Shown: one piece after another, positions 38,526 through 49,587 of the stretch
How the letters are laid out: every line of letters begins with the position of its first letter
Position numbering within the stretch: the first letter of the stretch is position 1
From: Paraphaeosphaeria minitans
Lineage: Eukaryota; Ascomycota; Dothideomycetes; Pleosporales; Didymosphaeriaceae
Assembly: GCA_015832175.1 (NCBI GenBank)
Contig: WJXW01000016.1
Span: 558,001-622,000, forward strand
Length of the DNA stretch: 64,000 bases
Direction: 5' to 3'
The notes under the pieces: generated by a model
What the model saw: only the letters and a program-made list of their open reading frames with translations
The model's database searches: none
Told to the model about the DNA's origin: nothing
Translations under genes and position numbers: made by a program

Positions 38526-40365
38526 TGTTGGACACAAGGTTGGATTGCGCTGGGTAGGCGTCCAAAGATGTGATGACTTGTGCTACTAGCTAGCTATACT
38601 GAATGACATTTCCGAGCCATTGCGGGTGAAATCGACAGGACAAGATGCGTAATGGCGACATAAAACGTGGGAAGCGGGATTTGGCTGTGGGAAGCGGGAT
38701 TTGGCTGTGGGGAAGCGAATGGGAGACGACTCGGGGAAAGCATGTATAGGGAGGCTGTCGTGGCTCAATGAGGCGACAGATGAACAGCGTGTAACGTGGG
38801 AGGGAGGGGAGTGCAGACAGATAGGACGCAGACGAATTCGCAAAGGTCCACAAAGTCGGCACATGCCCATGCAGGTGGTCGAAACAGTTCGGAAGCCTCA
38901 CGTTAGCAGTCCCGTGACCGCACACAGGAACGAATTTGGGAGACGAGGCTTGGCCGGTTGCCATTGGAGCCACGTCAAGACGACTCGCTGGTGCTTGGGA
39001 GGAGAGAATTGGAAGCCCGGGAAGTGGGCGTCTGGCGTGCACGGCCTGGGGGCATTGGCCGTGTCCCCACGGTGGATGTTAGCTGCACGGCATCGGCGTC
39101 TCGTTGGTCGTGATGCAGCCTCCGTGGGCACATCGCAACGGTCTCCAGCGGGCCGCCAACGAGGGACAGCAACGGCGCCATCCGGCTGGCAGAGCTGCAG
39201 GGGCGTGCGTCTAGAATGATGGATAAGTTTTGAGCCTTGCCGCCCTGGCCTGAGCGGGGAGCGGGTGGGTGGTCGATGGTCGATGGGGTGGTGGGTGAGT
39301 GAGTGGTGAGTGAGTGAGTGGTGAGTAAGTGAGTGTGTGAGTGCGTGAGTGCGTGAGTGCGTGAGTGAGTGACGTGGCGGGCGTGGGGCGGACGAAGGCA
39401 CTGAGCTTCGCTTGTGCCTTCCCTGCTAAACACCACCGTGCTGCTAGATACAGTACACAGCACCTACTGCGAAGAACCTCAAATTCCTTGTCTTCCCCTC
39501 AAGCCGCGCAACGTGGGACACTGGGAGCGGACACCTGCGCTGCACCCTCGTCCTCGAGGCACCGCTGTACCACACAAGGCCGCCATGGAGCTTCGGCGGA
39601 CGCTGCCATCGATCGCGCTGCACCGACCCGCAATCCATCCCCCGGCCCTTGCGGGTGACGTGCATCCAGTAGGTAAACCAACAGGCCGTCGCAATATGCA
39701 GCGACCATCGAGTCTATCGTCGATACGTCTGATGACGAATGCCGTCAGCGAACGTGTCCCAACCTCAGTGCCCGACGCTTCGGGCGGCTGTAGCAGTGTG
39801 GCTGACTATCCCAGGAGATGCGTCTGCGTGAGAGAGTGATCACGAAGACGACGTGTCCGCGCCGTCACGGTGTATTCGACACACAAGTCACGTTTTGTCA
39901 TCCGCGTTGAGAAAGCAGTCTTCATCCCAATCGAGCAGACCTGGCATGTCGAATCTGAGTCTGGCTCGGGGCTAGGTATTGTTCGCACCTGCAGCGTATG
40001 CATCACCTGGCATTTCGATACCGCTACTGTGCTCAGCTTCGGGCTCCGGCTTTGAACGAGCATTATCAGCCGTACTCAGAACATCTCCATCACAATCAGC
40101 CGGTGTGTAGTATGTACATGACTGAGGTCGCTGGAAGTCACGTGACTGGCAAGCTACATACCTGACGATTGTTCATCATTTCGCATGATGAACAAATCAC
40201 ATGACACACAAGTTCCACGCCAAACAAGTTCCACGCCAAACAAGTCACATGACAAACAAGTCACATGACAAACAAGTCACATGGTCGATGGTGAAATCAC
40301 CAAGGTTGCTTATTAGTCACATGATTAACTGCGAACACTCACCTTGTCTAGCGACTCTCCCATCC
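38526..40365. other. long intergenic region with GTGAGT-type repeat
   Basis: No gene I can support; the open frames on both strands lack family features and mirror each other. 39294-39372 is a degenerate GTGA/GTGC run. The later part carries the hairpin and 16-bp repeats listed separately. Confidence 0.4.
40171..40286. repeat. inverted repeat followed by 16-bp tandem repeats
   Basis: GTTCATCAT (40171-40179) pairs with ATGATGAAC (40185-40193) across a 5-nt loop. Then two copies of AAGTTCCACGCCAAAC (40210-40241) are followed by two full copies and one partial copy of AAGTCACATGACAAAC (40242-40286). The second variant contains TCACATGA, an E-box-like site; further TCACATGA or near copies lie at 40196 and 40316. 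Confidence 0.85.
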
Positions 40366-41283
40366 TCATCGATCCTCATCACTATCGCTCTCGCTATCAC
40401 TCTCGCTATCACTACCACTATCCTCACTCTCACTCTCACCCCCCCTCCCCCTCCCCTTCCCCCTCCCCTTCCCCCTCCCCTTATCCCTCCGCGCCGGCCT
40501 CCAAGCCCTCATAGCCTCCCAATTCAACCACGCCCTCGTATAGCACTCCGCGCACCTCAAGCTACTCCCCTTCCCATTCATACTGCATTCCACCCCCCAA
40601 CAACCCCTCCAAACCCTCCGCTTCCTCTGGGGCGGCGCCGGTATCGCAACCACAACTTTGTGCCACCTGTACACATCGCCACCCGCATCCTCCCACGTGT
40701 GCAGGCACATGGTGGGCTGAGCGTGCTCTGCGCCCGTGAGCACGATGCTGGGATGCGCGCTGGTCTGGTCGAGCAGCCGGACGGGCGTGGACGTCTCGGG
40801 GATGGACGTCTCGGGAGTGGCAGTAGCGTCCGCGGTGTGCTCTGCGAGACACGCGTAGTGGAATTTCGCGACGACGTCGTAGAAGACGGCTTTGGTGTGG
40901 CAGACGCGTTTGACGGCTTGGAGACAGGCGGGCAATTCGTGCCGGATGCTGCGTTGGCCGCACGACGACAGGCGCAGGTATCCCGACGCTGGAATCTTGC
41001 TTGTGTCTGCCCAGACGTGGGACGGTGCGGGTTTCGTTGCGAGGGGAGGGGAGTACACCCTGGATGGTGTGTTGGGTGGTGCGCTGGGCGGGGAAGTGTA
41101 CCGCGCGATGACGGCTTCGATGGGCTGGGTGTATGGGCTGGGTGGTGCGTAGCTTTGGAGTGAGCGCGCGAGGACGGCTGAGAAGGGCTCTTCGGATCGC
41201 TCGGCCTGGGGGGATTCGAGGGCGGTTTGGGGCTGCGAAGAGCCTGCATGGTTATCCCCACGGGTGTTTTCCGGAGCAGGCAT
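40366..41283 (-). CDS. unrecognised protein with Gly-Arg and acidic Ser tail
   Basis: Single exon, 305 aa. Residues 1-100 are Pro/Ser-rich. The middle has ordered, cysteine-containing text (YLRLSSCGQRSIRHELPACL, CLHTWEDAGGDVYRWHKVVV, CWGVECSMNGKGSSLRCAEC) that could hold a small fold or bind zinc. The C-terminus is a KGRGKGRGKGRGRGG run followed by alternating Ser-Asp/Glu repeats. The basic-then-acidic tail suggests nucleic-acid or chromatin contact, but no domain is recognised. No signal peptide. The 3' end overlaps the TC-rich repeat at 40380-40490 that encodes this tail. Confidence 0.6.
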   Translation of the reverse strand: MPAPENTRGDNHAGSSQPQTALESPQAERSEEPFSAVLARSLQSYAPPSPYTQPIEAVIARYTSPPSAPPNTPSRVYSPPLATKPAPSHVWADTSKIPASGYLRLSSCGQRSIRHELPACLQAVKRVCHTKAVFYDVVAKFHYACLAEHTADATATPETSIPETSTPVRLLDQTSAHPSIVLTGAEHAQPTMCLHTWEDAGGDVYRWHKVVVAIPAPPQRKRRVWRGCWGVECSMNGKGSSLRCAECYTRAWLNWEAMRAWRPARRDKGRGKGRGKGRGRGGESESEDSGSDSESDSESDSDEDR

Positions 41284-41675
41284 GGCTGTAGTTGTGTAGG
41301 TAGTCGTGGTCTGGAATACAGTCTGAGGGCAGAAGTTTTGAGTGCAGTCGGTCGACGTGTAGAATATCCTAGAGTAACACTGTGTACTCAGACTTTTGCC
41401 AGAGTCATTTGCTCAAAAAAGGAGCCTGGGATGGCTCAATGTAGATGTGTTGAGTGCGTCCGCACAAAAATGCTCTCGCGGTCAAACTTTGATGGGATGT
41501 GGACCCACGGATCCAAGGAACTGAGCGCTCACAACATATGAAGTGATCCACTGCGTACCAACATTCGAACAGGTAGACGTGGAAGGCACGATGGACTCGA
41601 TGTGAGAGTAAGTTATTACTCATCGCGACCAGGCGTATTTCTTCGAAAAACCCATGGCTTCTCTCAACATCCACT

Positions 41676-42884
41676 TCAAAGAACCATCCATTCCACACCA
41701 ACAAGCCACTTCTCTTCCTCTGGTCCTGGGCCGACGTGCACATCCCAAATCGGAGCCCTCACGCCCACGAAGCCACCCTCGCGCACCCGTACGCCTCTTT
41801 TCCCTCTTGCACCGCCTTGGCCCGCGAGCATGATGTTGATCTCGGTGCGTTGGTTGCAACTGCCTTCAGCCTGTGAGAAGCCTAGAGCTCCTGCCGTATG
41901 AGACAAGCTCGCGTCAGTGATACCGCGCAGGAAAACGACGCCGCCAGGCCAGCACTCCACTTCCGCCTCACCACCGCCTCGGTCGCCCATTACGCTAAGG
42001 ACTTCGATCCTGAGCTTTACACCATCTTCCTTGTCTCTTCCCCACGACATGCTTGCATTTGTATTCGCGCTATAACCCGTGTTCGCCGTCTCGAGGATCC
42101 AACTCTGTAAAGTGGAGGCCATGCCATTTTGTACGTATTTTCCGTGTTTACGACTAGGTGAGAAGGTTTCCGGGAGTGGTACCGCTGATTTGGTTGGAGA
42201 GGGTGAGATGTGCGGTAGGATGAAGTGCGGTCGAGGGTTAGCTTGGCGGTCGACCACTGGTGTCGATGTGTGTTCAGCCATGTTGGGCCGAGAATTAGTA
42301 AATTTGAAGCGATGGGACACGGGAGAGGCTAATTGCGGCGAAGACTGCTGGTGTGGATTGGAGGCTTCCGCACGCGCATGGCTTGGAGATGTCGAAGGGT
42401 CAAGCGAGACGCGTCGCCGCTTGTAACGCTCTTCTCTGATGAACAAGATCTCCTCTTCATCCGTCTCATCTTCTTGACATTCGTCCTCTACGAGCATGGA
42501 CTGCTCGATACTTGGCAGGACGTTGACTGATGTGTTGGCCGAAGATGACGGAGACGTACAGTCGATTCTCTCCGCCTTGCTAAGCCGTGGCTTTGGTCTC
42601 GGTGTGGTGTGGGTATCTGCCCATGCTTCATCGACTTGGTCTCTTCCTCTCCTCCGCTCCCCACTGTTTGGCGGGTTACGCGACGCAGGCTGCGGTAAGA
42701 CGAACCGCTTCGCCGGAATCACCCGCCTTGTCTCATCGGTATCTTCATGTGTGCTCCGGTGCAGGGCTGTCGGTCTGGGGGTCTGTACATGGTGAAGGCT
42801 AGATCGCGGCTTCTGCTTTGGTTTCTGGGTCGCAGGTGGGGCTGGCGCTAGGAAGCGGTGCGGTGAAGGTGTTTGGAGCGGCAT
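41676..42884 (-). CDS. unrecognised nuclear-looking protein
   Basis: Single exon, 402 aa. The first ATG of the open frame is 42884; the longer frame begins with GTG. The N-terminal 230 residues are disordered, Pro/Arg/Ser-rich, with the motif AKRFVLPQ and a basic KRRRVSLD stretch that could be a nuclear localisation signal. The C-terminal part looks folded: KYVQNGMASTLQSWILETAN, LRIEVLSVMGDRGG, GGVVFLRG, and a final EEKWLVGVEWMVL. It resembles uncharacterised conserved fungal proteins with a short beta-rich C-terminal domain, possibly OB-like. I cannot assign a function. Confidence 0.6.
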   Translation of the reverse strand: MPLQTPSPHRFLAPAPPATQKPKQKPRSSLHHVQTPRPTALHRSTHEDTDETRRVIPAKRFVLPQPASRNPPNSGERRRGRDQVDEAWADTHTTPRPKPRLSKAERIDCTSPSSSANTSVNVLPSIEQSMLVEDECQEDETDEEEILFIREERYKRRRVSLDPSTSPSHARAEASNPHQQSSPQLASPVSHRFKFTNSRPNMAEHTSTPVVDRQANPRPHFILPHISPSPTKSAVPLPETFSPSRKHGKYVQNGMASTLQSWILETANTGYSANTNASMSWGRDKEDGVKLRIEVLSVMGDRGGGEAEVECWPGGVVFLRGITDASLSHTAGALGFSQAEGSCNQRTEINIMLAGQGGARGKRGVRVREGGFVGVRAPIWDVHVGPGPEEEKWLVGVEWMVL

Positions 42885-43485
42885 TGTTTTCGAGGTACCA
42901 TAGTTGCAGGAAATTGTGGTGGTAAATCCGAATGTTGAAGATGTGGATGGTTGAGCGACGGCATCGCATCCTGGTGGGGTGGGAACATGAGGAAAGCGCG
43001 ATGGCGCCCCGGCGCGGTTTCCAACGGGACGCGCCGTCACGAGCACACTAGGTACCTAGGTAGTCGCACGTGCCACCTTGGCCTTTCGCCTAAATTCATA
43101 GCCCTAATGCCCTATGGTCTACAATACCTACCCATCATTTACTGCAATGATCAAGGACGCAGTATCGTGGAATTGATCCAGGTTGTAGGTAGATCAGTCT
43201 GTCGTATTACCCACCTCATGTTCAAAGAACCGCCGGCCTGCGAGCATCGTCAATTTAGCATGAGGTGCCCTGCAACAGTTTTCATTCGTATGCACTGTTG
43301 AAGGAACTTCCGGTGCAGCCGGAAGGTGCCTAGCGCCCATGGAAGGAGCTGGTCCTCTATTGATGTATACGTCACCCACTAGCTAGATTAATCCATCACT
43401 CATACACTTTACTTTTACAACATGCACAAGATGCGCTTGGATGATCGTAACCTTCGTTGATAAGGGAACAAGCACCGTAACCTAA

Positions 43486-44991
43486 TCAAAAGAAGCATAT
43501 CGTTCTGATCTCGATGCTCTCCCTCGGCGGAGCATCCTCCAAACTAGTCGGATCCACAAACGCCGAATGCCCCACAAACCTCGCCCTCCCGTCCCCCTCC
43601 GACTCAAACGTCTTCAACAGTATTATCTGCTCTGGCGTCATCTTGGGAAAGTACCACCACTTGTGCGTGTCCGAGTGCTGCAGCACATAGTTCTCTCCAT
43701 CGCGATCACGGTAGTGGAGATGTAGCTTGAAAAAGTCCTCGTCCTTGCAAGACTTCACATCAATCATGGCGAGCGGTCGCTCTTCCACAATGCGATTGAC
43801 AGGCTTCCAGACATTGATGAATGCTACACGGCGCGAGAGAAGGTCGTCGGCTTCGTTGGGTAGGAGTTGGCGGACTCTCAGGGGCCCGGATTCAGCAGTG
43901 TAGTCGCAGTGGACAAGCATGACAGGGGAGCGCTGGGTGGTGTTCTTTTCATCGGTGAGTGCTTTCCTTGCGTTCTTTTCCGTGCGGATGGTGTGGTCGA
44001 AGACAAGGACACGCTTTGCACCGAGAGTATCTTTAAGGAAATCAACAACTTCGGGATAGAAGGCTGATCGCACGGCTTCCTCATTTTCCCAGTCCGAATG
44101 CGACGTCTTGAATGAGTGGACCGAGAAGCCGTTCTTATCGAGGTGGAAGTCGTTGACGTGCGGCCAGCCATTCGTCATAGTGACTTCTACCGGGGCGTCA
44201 CCTGGTTCATGGATATGTTTAGCTTTCTCGGTCTCGTAGAAGTAGAGCTCGGTGAGTCCGTCGACGGCTTTGGTGTAGTTCACTGTGGTACGTACTTTGT
44301 GCTGCGAGTCCCCGTTGGAGGTGGCTCCGTTGCTTGCGTGTGTCGGCGCGCAGGGAAGGAGCGCTTTGGTCACCGCGACTTGCGTCTTCTTCCAGCTTTC
44401 CAGTGACTCGACCTGTCCCAGCCACCGCTTGACATTTGGGTACTGATCAAGAGGAAGGTTTGAAGCCTCGTGCAGGTGCATGGGCGCCGCAACCGCAATG
44501 TCAGCAAGTGTAACGTTGTCGCCCGTCAACCACTTCGTTTTGCCGAGCTGCTCGTTCATAATGCCCGCTCCTCTATGAAACCTTCCAGACTGGGCGTCAA
44601 TGGCTTTCTGGTCCGGTTCTGCCTTCAGGAGCGGTTTGACAACATTCTCAATGAGATACACATAGCAGACCGAAAACCAGGTCGCAGCCTCCCAGAGCAT
44701 CCACCTATTGATGTCGGCACGATGTTTGAGGCCTTTCGGGTAAAGAGTCTCAGCCCCAATTTTGTCGGCTGCGTATTGTAGGATGGCGTTCGACTCTGTG
44801 AGTATCAAGTCGCCGTCGCTTGCTGCTGGAACCGTGGCGTGAGGGTTGATCTTCTTGAACGCCTCGCTTTTCTGTTCACCCGCAAAGAAGTCGATGAAGT
44901 TTTGCTTGTAGTCTGCCTTCATTTCCTCCAGTCCAGCGAGGACCTTGTGGGAATTAATCGTACAAGGATCGGAATACACCTCGAGCGTCAT
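43486..44991 (-). CDS. glutathione S-transferase fused to an AsaB/GA4-desaturase-like oxygenase
   Basis: Single exon, 501 aa. Residues 1-215 form a complete GST: thioredoxin fold from MTLEVYSDPCTINSHKVLAG, glutathione-binding Glu-Ser in ILTESNAILQYAA, then the helical domain with WLTGDNVTLADIAVAAPM. A short linker (HASNGATSNGDSQ) leads to residues 228-501, a CmcJ/AsaB-type hydroxylase/desaturase. That domain has VLVFDHTIR, VMLVHCDYTAESGPLRV with a candidate His-x-Asp metal pair, FINVWKPVNRIVEERPLAMID, and HSDTHKWWYFPKMTPEQ with the distal His. The frame is continuous with no intron at the junction, so read-through is unlikely. Expected: 2-oxoglutarate/Fe(II)-type or related oxidation, possibly of a glutathionylated substrate (inference). 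Cytosolic; no targeting signal. Confidence 0.88.
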   Translation of the reverse strand: MTLEVYSDPCTINSHKVLAGLEEMKADYKQNFIDFFAGEQKSEAFKKINPHATVPAASDGDLILTESNAILQYAADKIGAETLYPKGLKHRADINRWMLWEAATWFSVCYVYLIENVVKPLLKAEPDQKAIDAQSGRFHRGAGIMNEQLGKTKWLTGDNVTLADIAVAAPMHLHEASNLPLDQYPNVKRWLGQVESLESWKKTQVAVTKALLPCAPTHASNGATSNGDSQHKVRTTVNYTKAVDGLTELYFYETEKAKHIHEPGDAPVEVTMTNGWPHVNDFHLDKNGFSVHSFKTSHSDWENEEAVRSAFYPEVVDFLKDTLGAKRVLVFDHTIRTEKNARKALTDEKNTTQRSPVMLVHCDYTAESGPLRVRQLLPNEADDLLSRRVAFINVWKPVNRIVEERPLAMIDVKSCKDEDFFKLHLHYRDRDGENYVLQHSDTHKWWYFPKMTPEQIILLKTFESEGDGRARFVGHSAFVDPTSLEDAPPRESIEIRTICFF

Positions 44992-45578
44992 GTTGGATAT
45001 TTCTCGGTTAGTTGCTTCAATAATCAGGCGTCGGAAGTCATGCGAATTCTTCGATGAGAGCGCATAGGGTCGGACGATGTTTCTACATTCAACAGGATTA
45101 TTTCAGCTCTTTGTTTGGTGCTTCATAGCAGAAGTTAGTCTACCCCGCACCGTCTTACCGTGTCACGTTGTCCATTCGACCGACCTCGCAGACTCGTGAT
45201 GTTTTCCAGACGACCGCATCGGTGGCGGTCCTCGGAATTGCATTGGTCGCCCGCTAGGATGATCTGGCCATCGCGAACTTGTTAGAGTTCTGGTTCGTAC
45301 GGCACGCTCGTGGCTTCACTTCATTTGAGTATCGTGAATAGATAACCGATTGAGCTTCCTAATTCTGATCATGCTGCGTCGGATTTGTTAGTTATTTTGT
45401 AGCGATGAGCCTCACTGTGATGGTCGGCTCTTGCATGCTATCGATGCCAGTCAAAGACCAGAATGATGAGCCCAAAGATATTGATGATGAGTTATGCACA
45501 CTTGTTAATGGTACACGAACCTTTCACTGGGTGCTTACGCAGCGTAGGTACCAATCATCGGGGATTGCTCGCCCAACC
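44992..45578. other. intergenic, GST-fusion promoter
   Basis: No gene. Lies between the start of the GST fusion and the 3' end of the F-box gene. No clear repeat. Confidence 0.35.
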
Positions 45579-47499
45579 TCACTTAGCCTCTTCGGGCCAC
45601 GCGCTAGTATCCACGTCATACACACACTCAATGTCCCTCCCATCCATACCACCATCCCTCATATCCCGCTCACAGTGGATGCATATACTTCCATCCCCCG
45701 CATTGAAACATTCCGGCCTTCCCATGCGATCCCGACACGTTGCGCAGACCATCCTCGGCTTCTTTTTGACTTCTTCGACAAACACCTCGTCATCCATGGC
45801 CCTAAAGTTTACTCCGGAAACTCGCCAAAAGTCGTCTGAGTCGTAGAAAATCTCTTCGAACGGTACTTCCTCGCCGTACATGTAGGGAGGAATGTAAGAC
45901 TGCCTAGTCGGGAATCTGGACGTGAGGAGAGCCAAGCGACAATTCGAAGAGCGCAATAGTGACGATAAGGTATACATCGGTGTACGCAGCGGTCCGTCGA
46001 TGATGGTCTGCAACACGAGGGCAATGTTGGCTGTGGGAATAGTAGAGAGGATCTGTTCCGGGTTGGGATTGCTGAAGACGATAGAGAGGTCAACAGGGCG
46101 GGTCATGCCTTTGACTACCCTGGTACAGTGGCGGAGCACACACCCGGGGTGCCTCAGCGTGTCTTCGGATACGCCTTTAAGGTTGTTGGCCCAGGATGCA
46201 TCCAGCACTTTGAGCTCGCGGAGAGAGGGTGGGTAGTCATCGCGCTGAACGTGTCCCAAAAGTATGGACTCGATGCCGAGCGAGAGAGAACGTAAGTTCG
46301 AAAGATGGAACAGCCTGGCGCTGTCATCGTTGAAACTCGGATATATGGGGGGCAGGTATTGCGTGGCACCGCCGATGTGGGAGAGGTGCTCAAGAGAATC
46401 CGCTTGCCGGATCAAGGCTTCAAGGAAAGCAGGCTGTGATGTGCGGGTCGTGCTGTCAGTGCTCGGAATGCAACCTGGGAATGCATGTAGGCGTTCACCG
46501 ATGTCGAGTTCCCGGAGCGCTTTGGGTAGGCTGAGAACTACGTCCAGGAATTGAACGTTGACATTGCATTCGATCAGTGTCAAGGATTTCAGTGGTGTTG
46601 ATCGTCTTTGCTGGTCTGTGATGTCGGCGTGCGTGATTTTGGCATCGAAGTTGGTGCATGATAGGGTTATTGCTTTCAGGGTAGGATGTAGAAAAACTAC
46701 AGCGCAACGACCGAATACAAATTGTCTTTCGTCCGGGCCGTGGCCATGAAGCGTAACTTGATGAGAAGTTAGTCAGTCACACTATGGTCTCAACAGCAAA
46801 CATAACTGGCAGAAGTTTCAATTCTTCAATCTGTGTATTTCACCGGGTCATACGATACCTTGCGATGTTACAGTCGTTTCTGCATCGAAACAACATTTAA
46901 AACGCACGTGAAATGACTTGAAGAATAGAACAAGACTTACGAGATTGCAGCATGGGCAGCGTAGCCGATATCCCTTTCCTAGGGTATACGGATGCTTCCA
47001 ACAGCGCCGAGTAGTCGATCCTCGTCCAGCCATCAAACTCCATGTCGCTCTTCCACTCGCTGTTGTTCGGACAGGGTGATTCAATCGTGAGATGGCGAAG
47101 CTTCTCCATCAAGACAATGAAGTGATTGAGATCCTGGATCCCATCTCGTTCGCAATCCGGATAACGTATCGATAACTCTTGAATATGCGACGATCGTGCT
47201 TCCCGAACGTCAAGCGCCGCAGCTATGCTCCTCGCACGGTCCCCGTTGGTCACGAGCAGAGACCGCCAAATGTACGGTTCTGTGAGAGCCTGTAAGTGAC
47301 GACAACACGCTGAGAGACTGCAGAGCGCATCGCGAGAGTCTAATTGATCGATTATCGACAGAAGGAGCTCGTCAACAAGTGCCAAAAGACCGGTTTGCGG
47401 CACCTCTGCGGTCATAGCCGGTAGTCTCAACTGGCGGAAGATGGGGCGGAAGTGGTGGATTCTGCGCTTCTTGGCTTGACGAGGTTGGGTATCTGGCAT
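45579..47499 (-). CDS. F-box protein with degenerate leucine-rich repeats
   Basis: Exons 47499-46941 and 46756-45579 (184-nt intron; GTAAGT donor) give 578 aa. F-box: LVDELLLSIIDQLDSRDALC with LSACCRHLQALTEPYIWRSL. LRR-like strands follow: SSHIQELSIRY, LRHLTIESP, LKSLTLIECNVNVQFLDVVL, LRELDIGERL, LRSLSLGIESILL, SLRELKVLDASW. The C-terminus has two CxxC pairs, CATCRDRM and CIHCERDM, about 20 residues apart, suggesting a zinc ribbon-like end. The longer open frame starts at TTG (47598), so ATG 47499 is used; 47415 is an alternative only 8 residues before the F-box. Likely SCF adaptor; target unknown. The intron is longer than its neighbours and might hide a small exon. Confidence 0.78.
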
Positions 47500-49161
47500 G
47501 AAGACCCCTGGGTGGGACAAACGTAGTGAAGGCGCAGCCTGGTGAAAGCTCCTCGAGGTGGTCGTTGTGGCGATGGCGTTGACGTTGACCAAGTTCAAAC
47601 GTACCTAGGTACCCCTGCCTAGTGGAAACGTTATCGATAAGGTGCCGTACCCACCCACGACCATGTCCCTCACCCCACCCATGGTACATAAATGCTTCAC
47701 ACTACGTGTGTTAAAGCTTTTCAGCGCTGGATATGGACGCGGTTTGCCTGGTGCATTGTTATCCTAGTTTCATAACCCCACTGACACCTCTCAGGATAGG
47801 TAGTTTCCCGTCGTCTTGCATCCCAAATCAGCATCTTCGATATCTAATAAATGTATCCAGTCCGAAGATCTAGCAGTCTAACCCTCTGGCCAGTGTCACA
47901 ACTATTCTATTTGCTTCACCGGCTTACTAAACGGAACCCAGCCTGGCCAATTATTCAACTCTTCTGCATGCATCTATAGCCACGAGAACAGCCGCGTTCC
48001 CTCCCTCCTCCACTCGCCAACTTCCGATTGACAAACAATCTTGCTTGCGAACTCCTGTCTCTTCTAAGAAACGGTAATGTCTCTGTGCGTGCTTTAAGAA
48101 CCTGTGGGCAAGGAGGCGCTGAGAAGGATTAAAGTAAAAGAGCCTTCGGTCCAACTTTTTCGTACGCGATTTCAGAACTTTAATTACGCATGGTCTCTTA
48201 TACTGTGGGACTGCCGTGCAAGGAATGGTACGTTAACAGGCGAGCTCATCGTCAGCGACACATCGCGGGCGGTTCATGAAAGCCAGATGTGATGGCTGAG
48301 CACAGTGGTGACGGTATTGTAGTGATTTTCCAGTATCGCAGGGCCCAAAAGTGTGTACATCGATTATAAACAGCCAATGTCAGTACCGCTGTTCAGAATT
48401 CTAGTTCATTGCTCCTTTCCAGGCTCGAACTTTCCGCCTCACAATTGAGTTGCCGCCACGTAGACATTCCGCCAGTCCCTCTCGTGCCACGGTACACGCG
48501 GTCACTGGAAGCACCATGAACCTGGTTCCCTCTACACGGCGGCTTAGAAAGGGAATTTGGGTTTATACTGCATCCGACGTGCTGGGCTGACCCGGCGCCT
48601 CAGAACAATCTGGAGAACGAATCGAACCAAGAGGAGTACACTGACGAAGGCGGCAATTACTTTGGCGATAACCCACATCTGCTCTGAAAATCACTGCAAT
48701 ATCCCTTCATCGAGCGGCGGAAGTCTATGCGCGTGCAAATCACGTTGTCGGTGCACCCTCGTGATGCAAGGGAGTCCTCACCCTTCCTCCACCGATCCTT
48801 CTAGCCTTTGTACCATCGAACCCGGCTACGAGCATGTGCTACCGTACAAAACAGGTGCGATGGCATCTCCACTCTGCATCTTCAATGCCCTAAAAGCCTT
48901 GGGCGTGGATGTTGGAATGAAGTACGCGGCCTCATGGCGAGGACGCGCAGTGCATTCCAGGAACTCGAGAGAAGAACACCCACGGCACAATCTTGCCGTT
49001 GGGAATATACCGATCGGTCGAAAGTTTTCCTAAGGAGCATGTATAAGATCCACGAGCAGTCTCTCATCTCCCACCACCACCAAGACCACCACCTTCTACA
49101 ACCTCTTCCAGGTACCATACATATCCAAACAACAACAAACACTCGTTCCAACGCAGCCATC
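47500..49161. other. intergenic, no gene seen
   Basis: Several short frames, none with a family feature or clean introns. A poly-CCACCAAGACCACCACC tract lies at 49074-49092 in the likely 5' leader of the next gene. Confidence 0.35.
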
Positions 49162-49587
49162 ATGCGCATCTCCCTAATCACGCTTGCCACTCTGATGGCA
49201 GCAGCCTACGCGCTCAACGATGCTGGCCCCAACGCCGACGTTGATGCTCTCGCTCTTGCTCTCGCTGCCCGCGGCGAGCCCCCGAAGGCAAGCGCCACCC
49301 CCGACCACAAGAGGCACAATCACCCGCACGATGGCAAGCACCACGACAAGGCTACCAGCAAGTCTGGGCATGCATGGAAGTCTGAGCACACGGGGAGGCC
49401 TGAGCATACATGGAAGTCTGAGCATACGGGGAGGCCTGAGCATACATGGAAGCCGGAGCACACGGGCAGACGTGGGCATGCATGGAAATCCGGGCATACA
49501 TGGAAGCCTGAGCACACGGGCAGACCTGAGTGGAAGGGCAAGGGGAAGAAGGGCAAGCAGGGTGAGGCTAAAGAGCACAGAGATTGA
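49162..49587 (+). CDS. small secreted Trp/His-rich tandem-repeat protein
   Basis: Single exon, 141 aa. Signal peptide MRISLITLATLMAAAYA, a short acidic pro-like segment ending ALAARGEPP, then His/Lys-rich text with a dibasic site (HKRHNH). From about residue 68 a 12-residue unit repeats: HAWKSEHTGRPE, HTWKSEHTGRPE, HTWKPEHTGRRG, a truncated HAWKSG, and HTWKPEHTGRPE. A Lys/Gly-rich end follows. No cysteines are present after the signal. It matches no family I know. Possibilities are a repeat-containing secreted effector, a metal-binding surface peptide (many His), or a Kex2-processed repeat protein; the last is weak because each repeat has GR/RR rather than KR. Confidence 0.75.
   Translation: MRISLITLATLMAAAYALNDAGPNADVDALALALAARGEPPKASATPDHKRHNHPHDGKHHDKATSKSGHAWKSEHTGRPEHTWKSEHTGRPEHTWKPEHTGRRGHAWKSGHTWKPEHTGRPEWKGKGKKGKQGEAKEHRD
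49368..49544 (+). repeat. 36-bp coding repeat array in the secreted Trp/His protein
   Basis: Four full 36-bp copies and one truncated copy with mainly silent or S/P changes. A lone partial unit, GAGCATACATGGAAG, recurs outside the gene at 49825-49839. Confidence 0.85.

Noticed and set aside
39365..39839. Two overlapping plus-strand frames as a gene
   Set aside because: No recognisable domain, overlapping minus-strand frames of equal length, and a start inside the GTGAGT repeat.
40210..40286. CRISPR-like short repeats
   Set aside because: Direct tandem repeats without spacers, in a eukaryotic genome.
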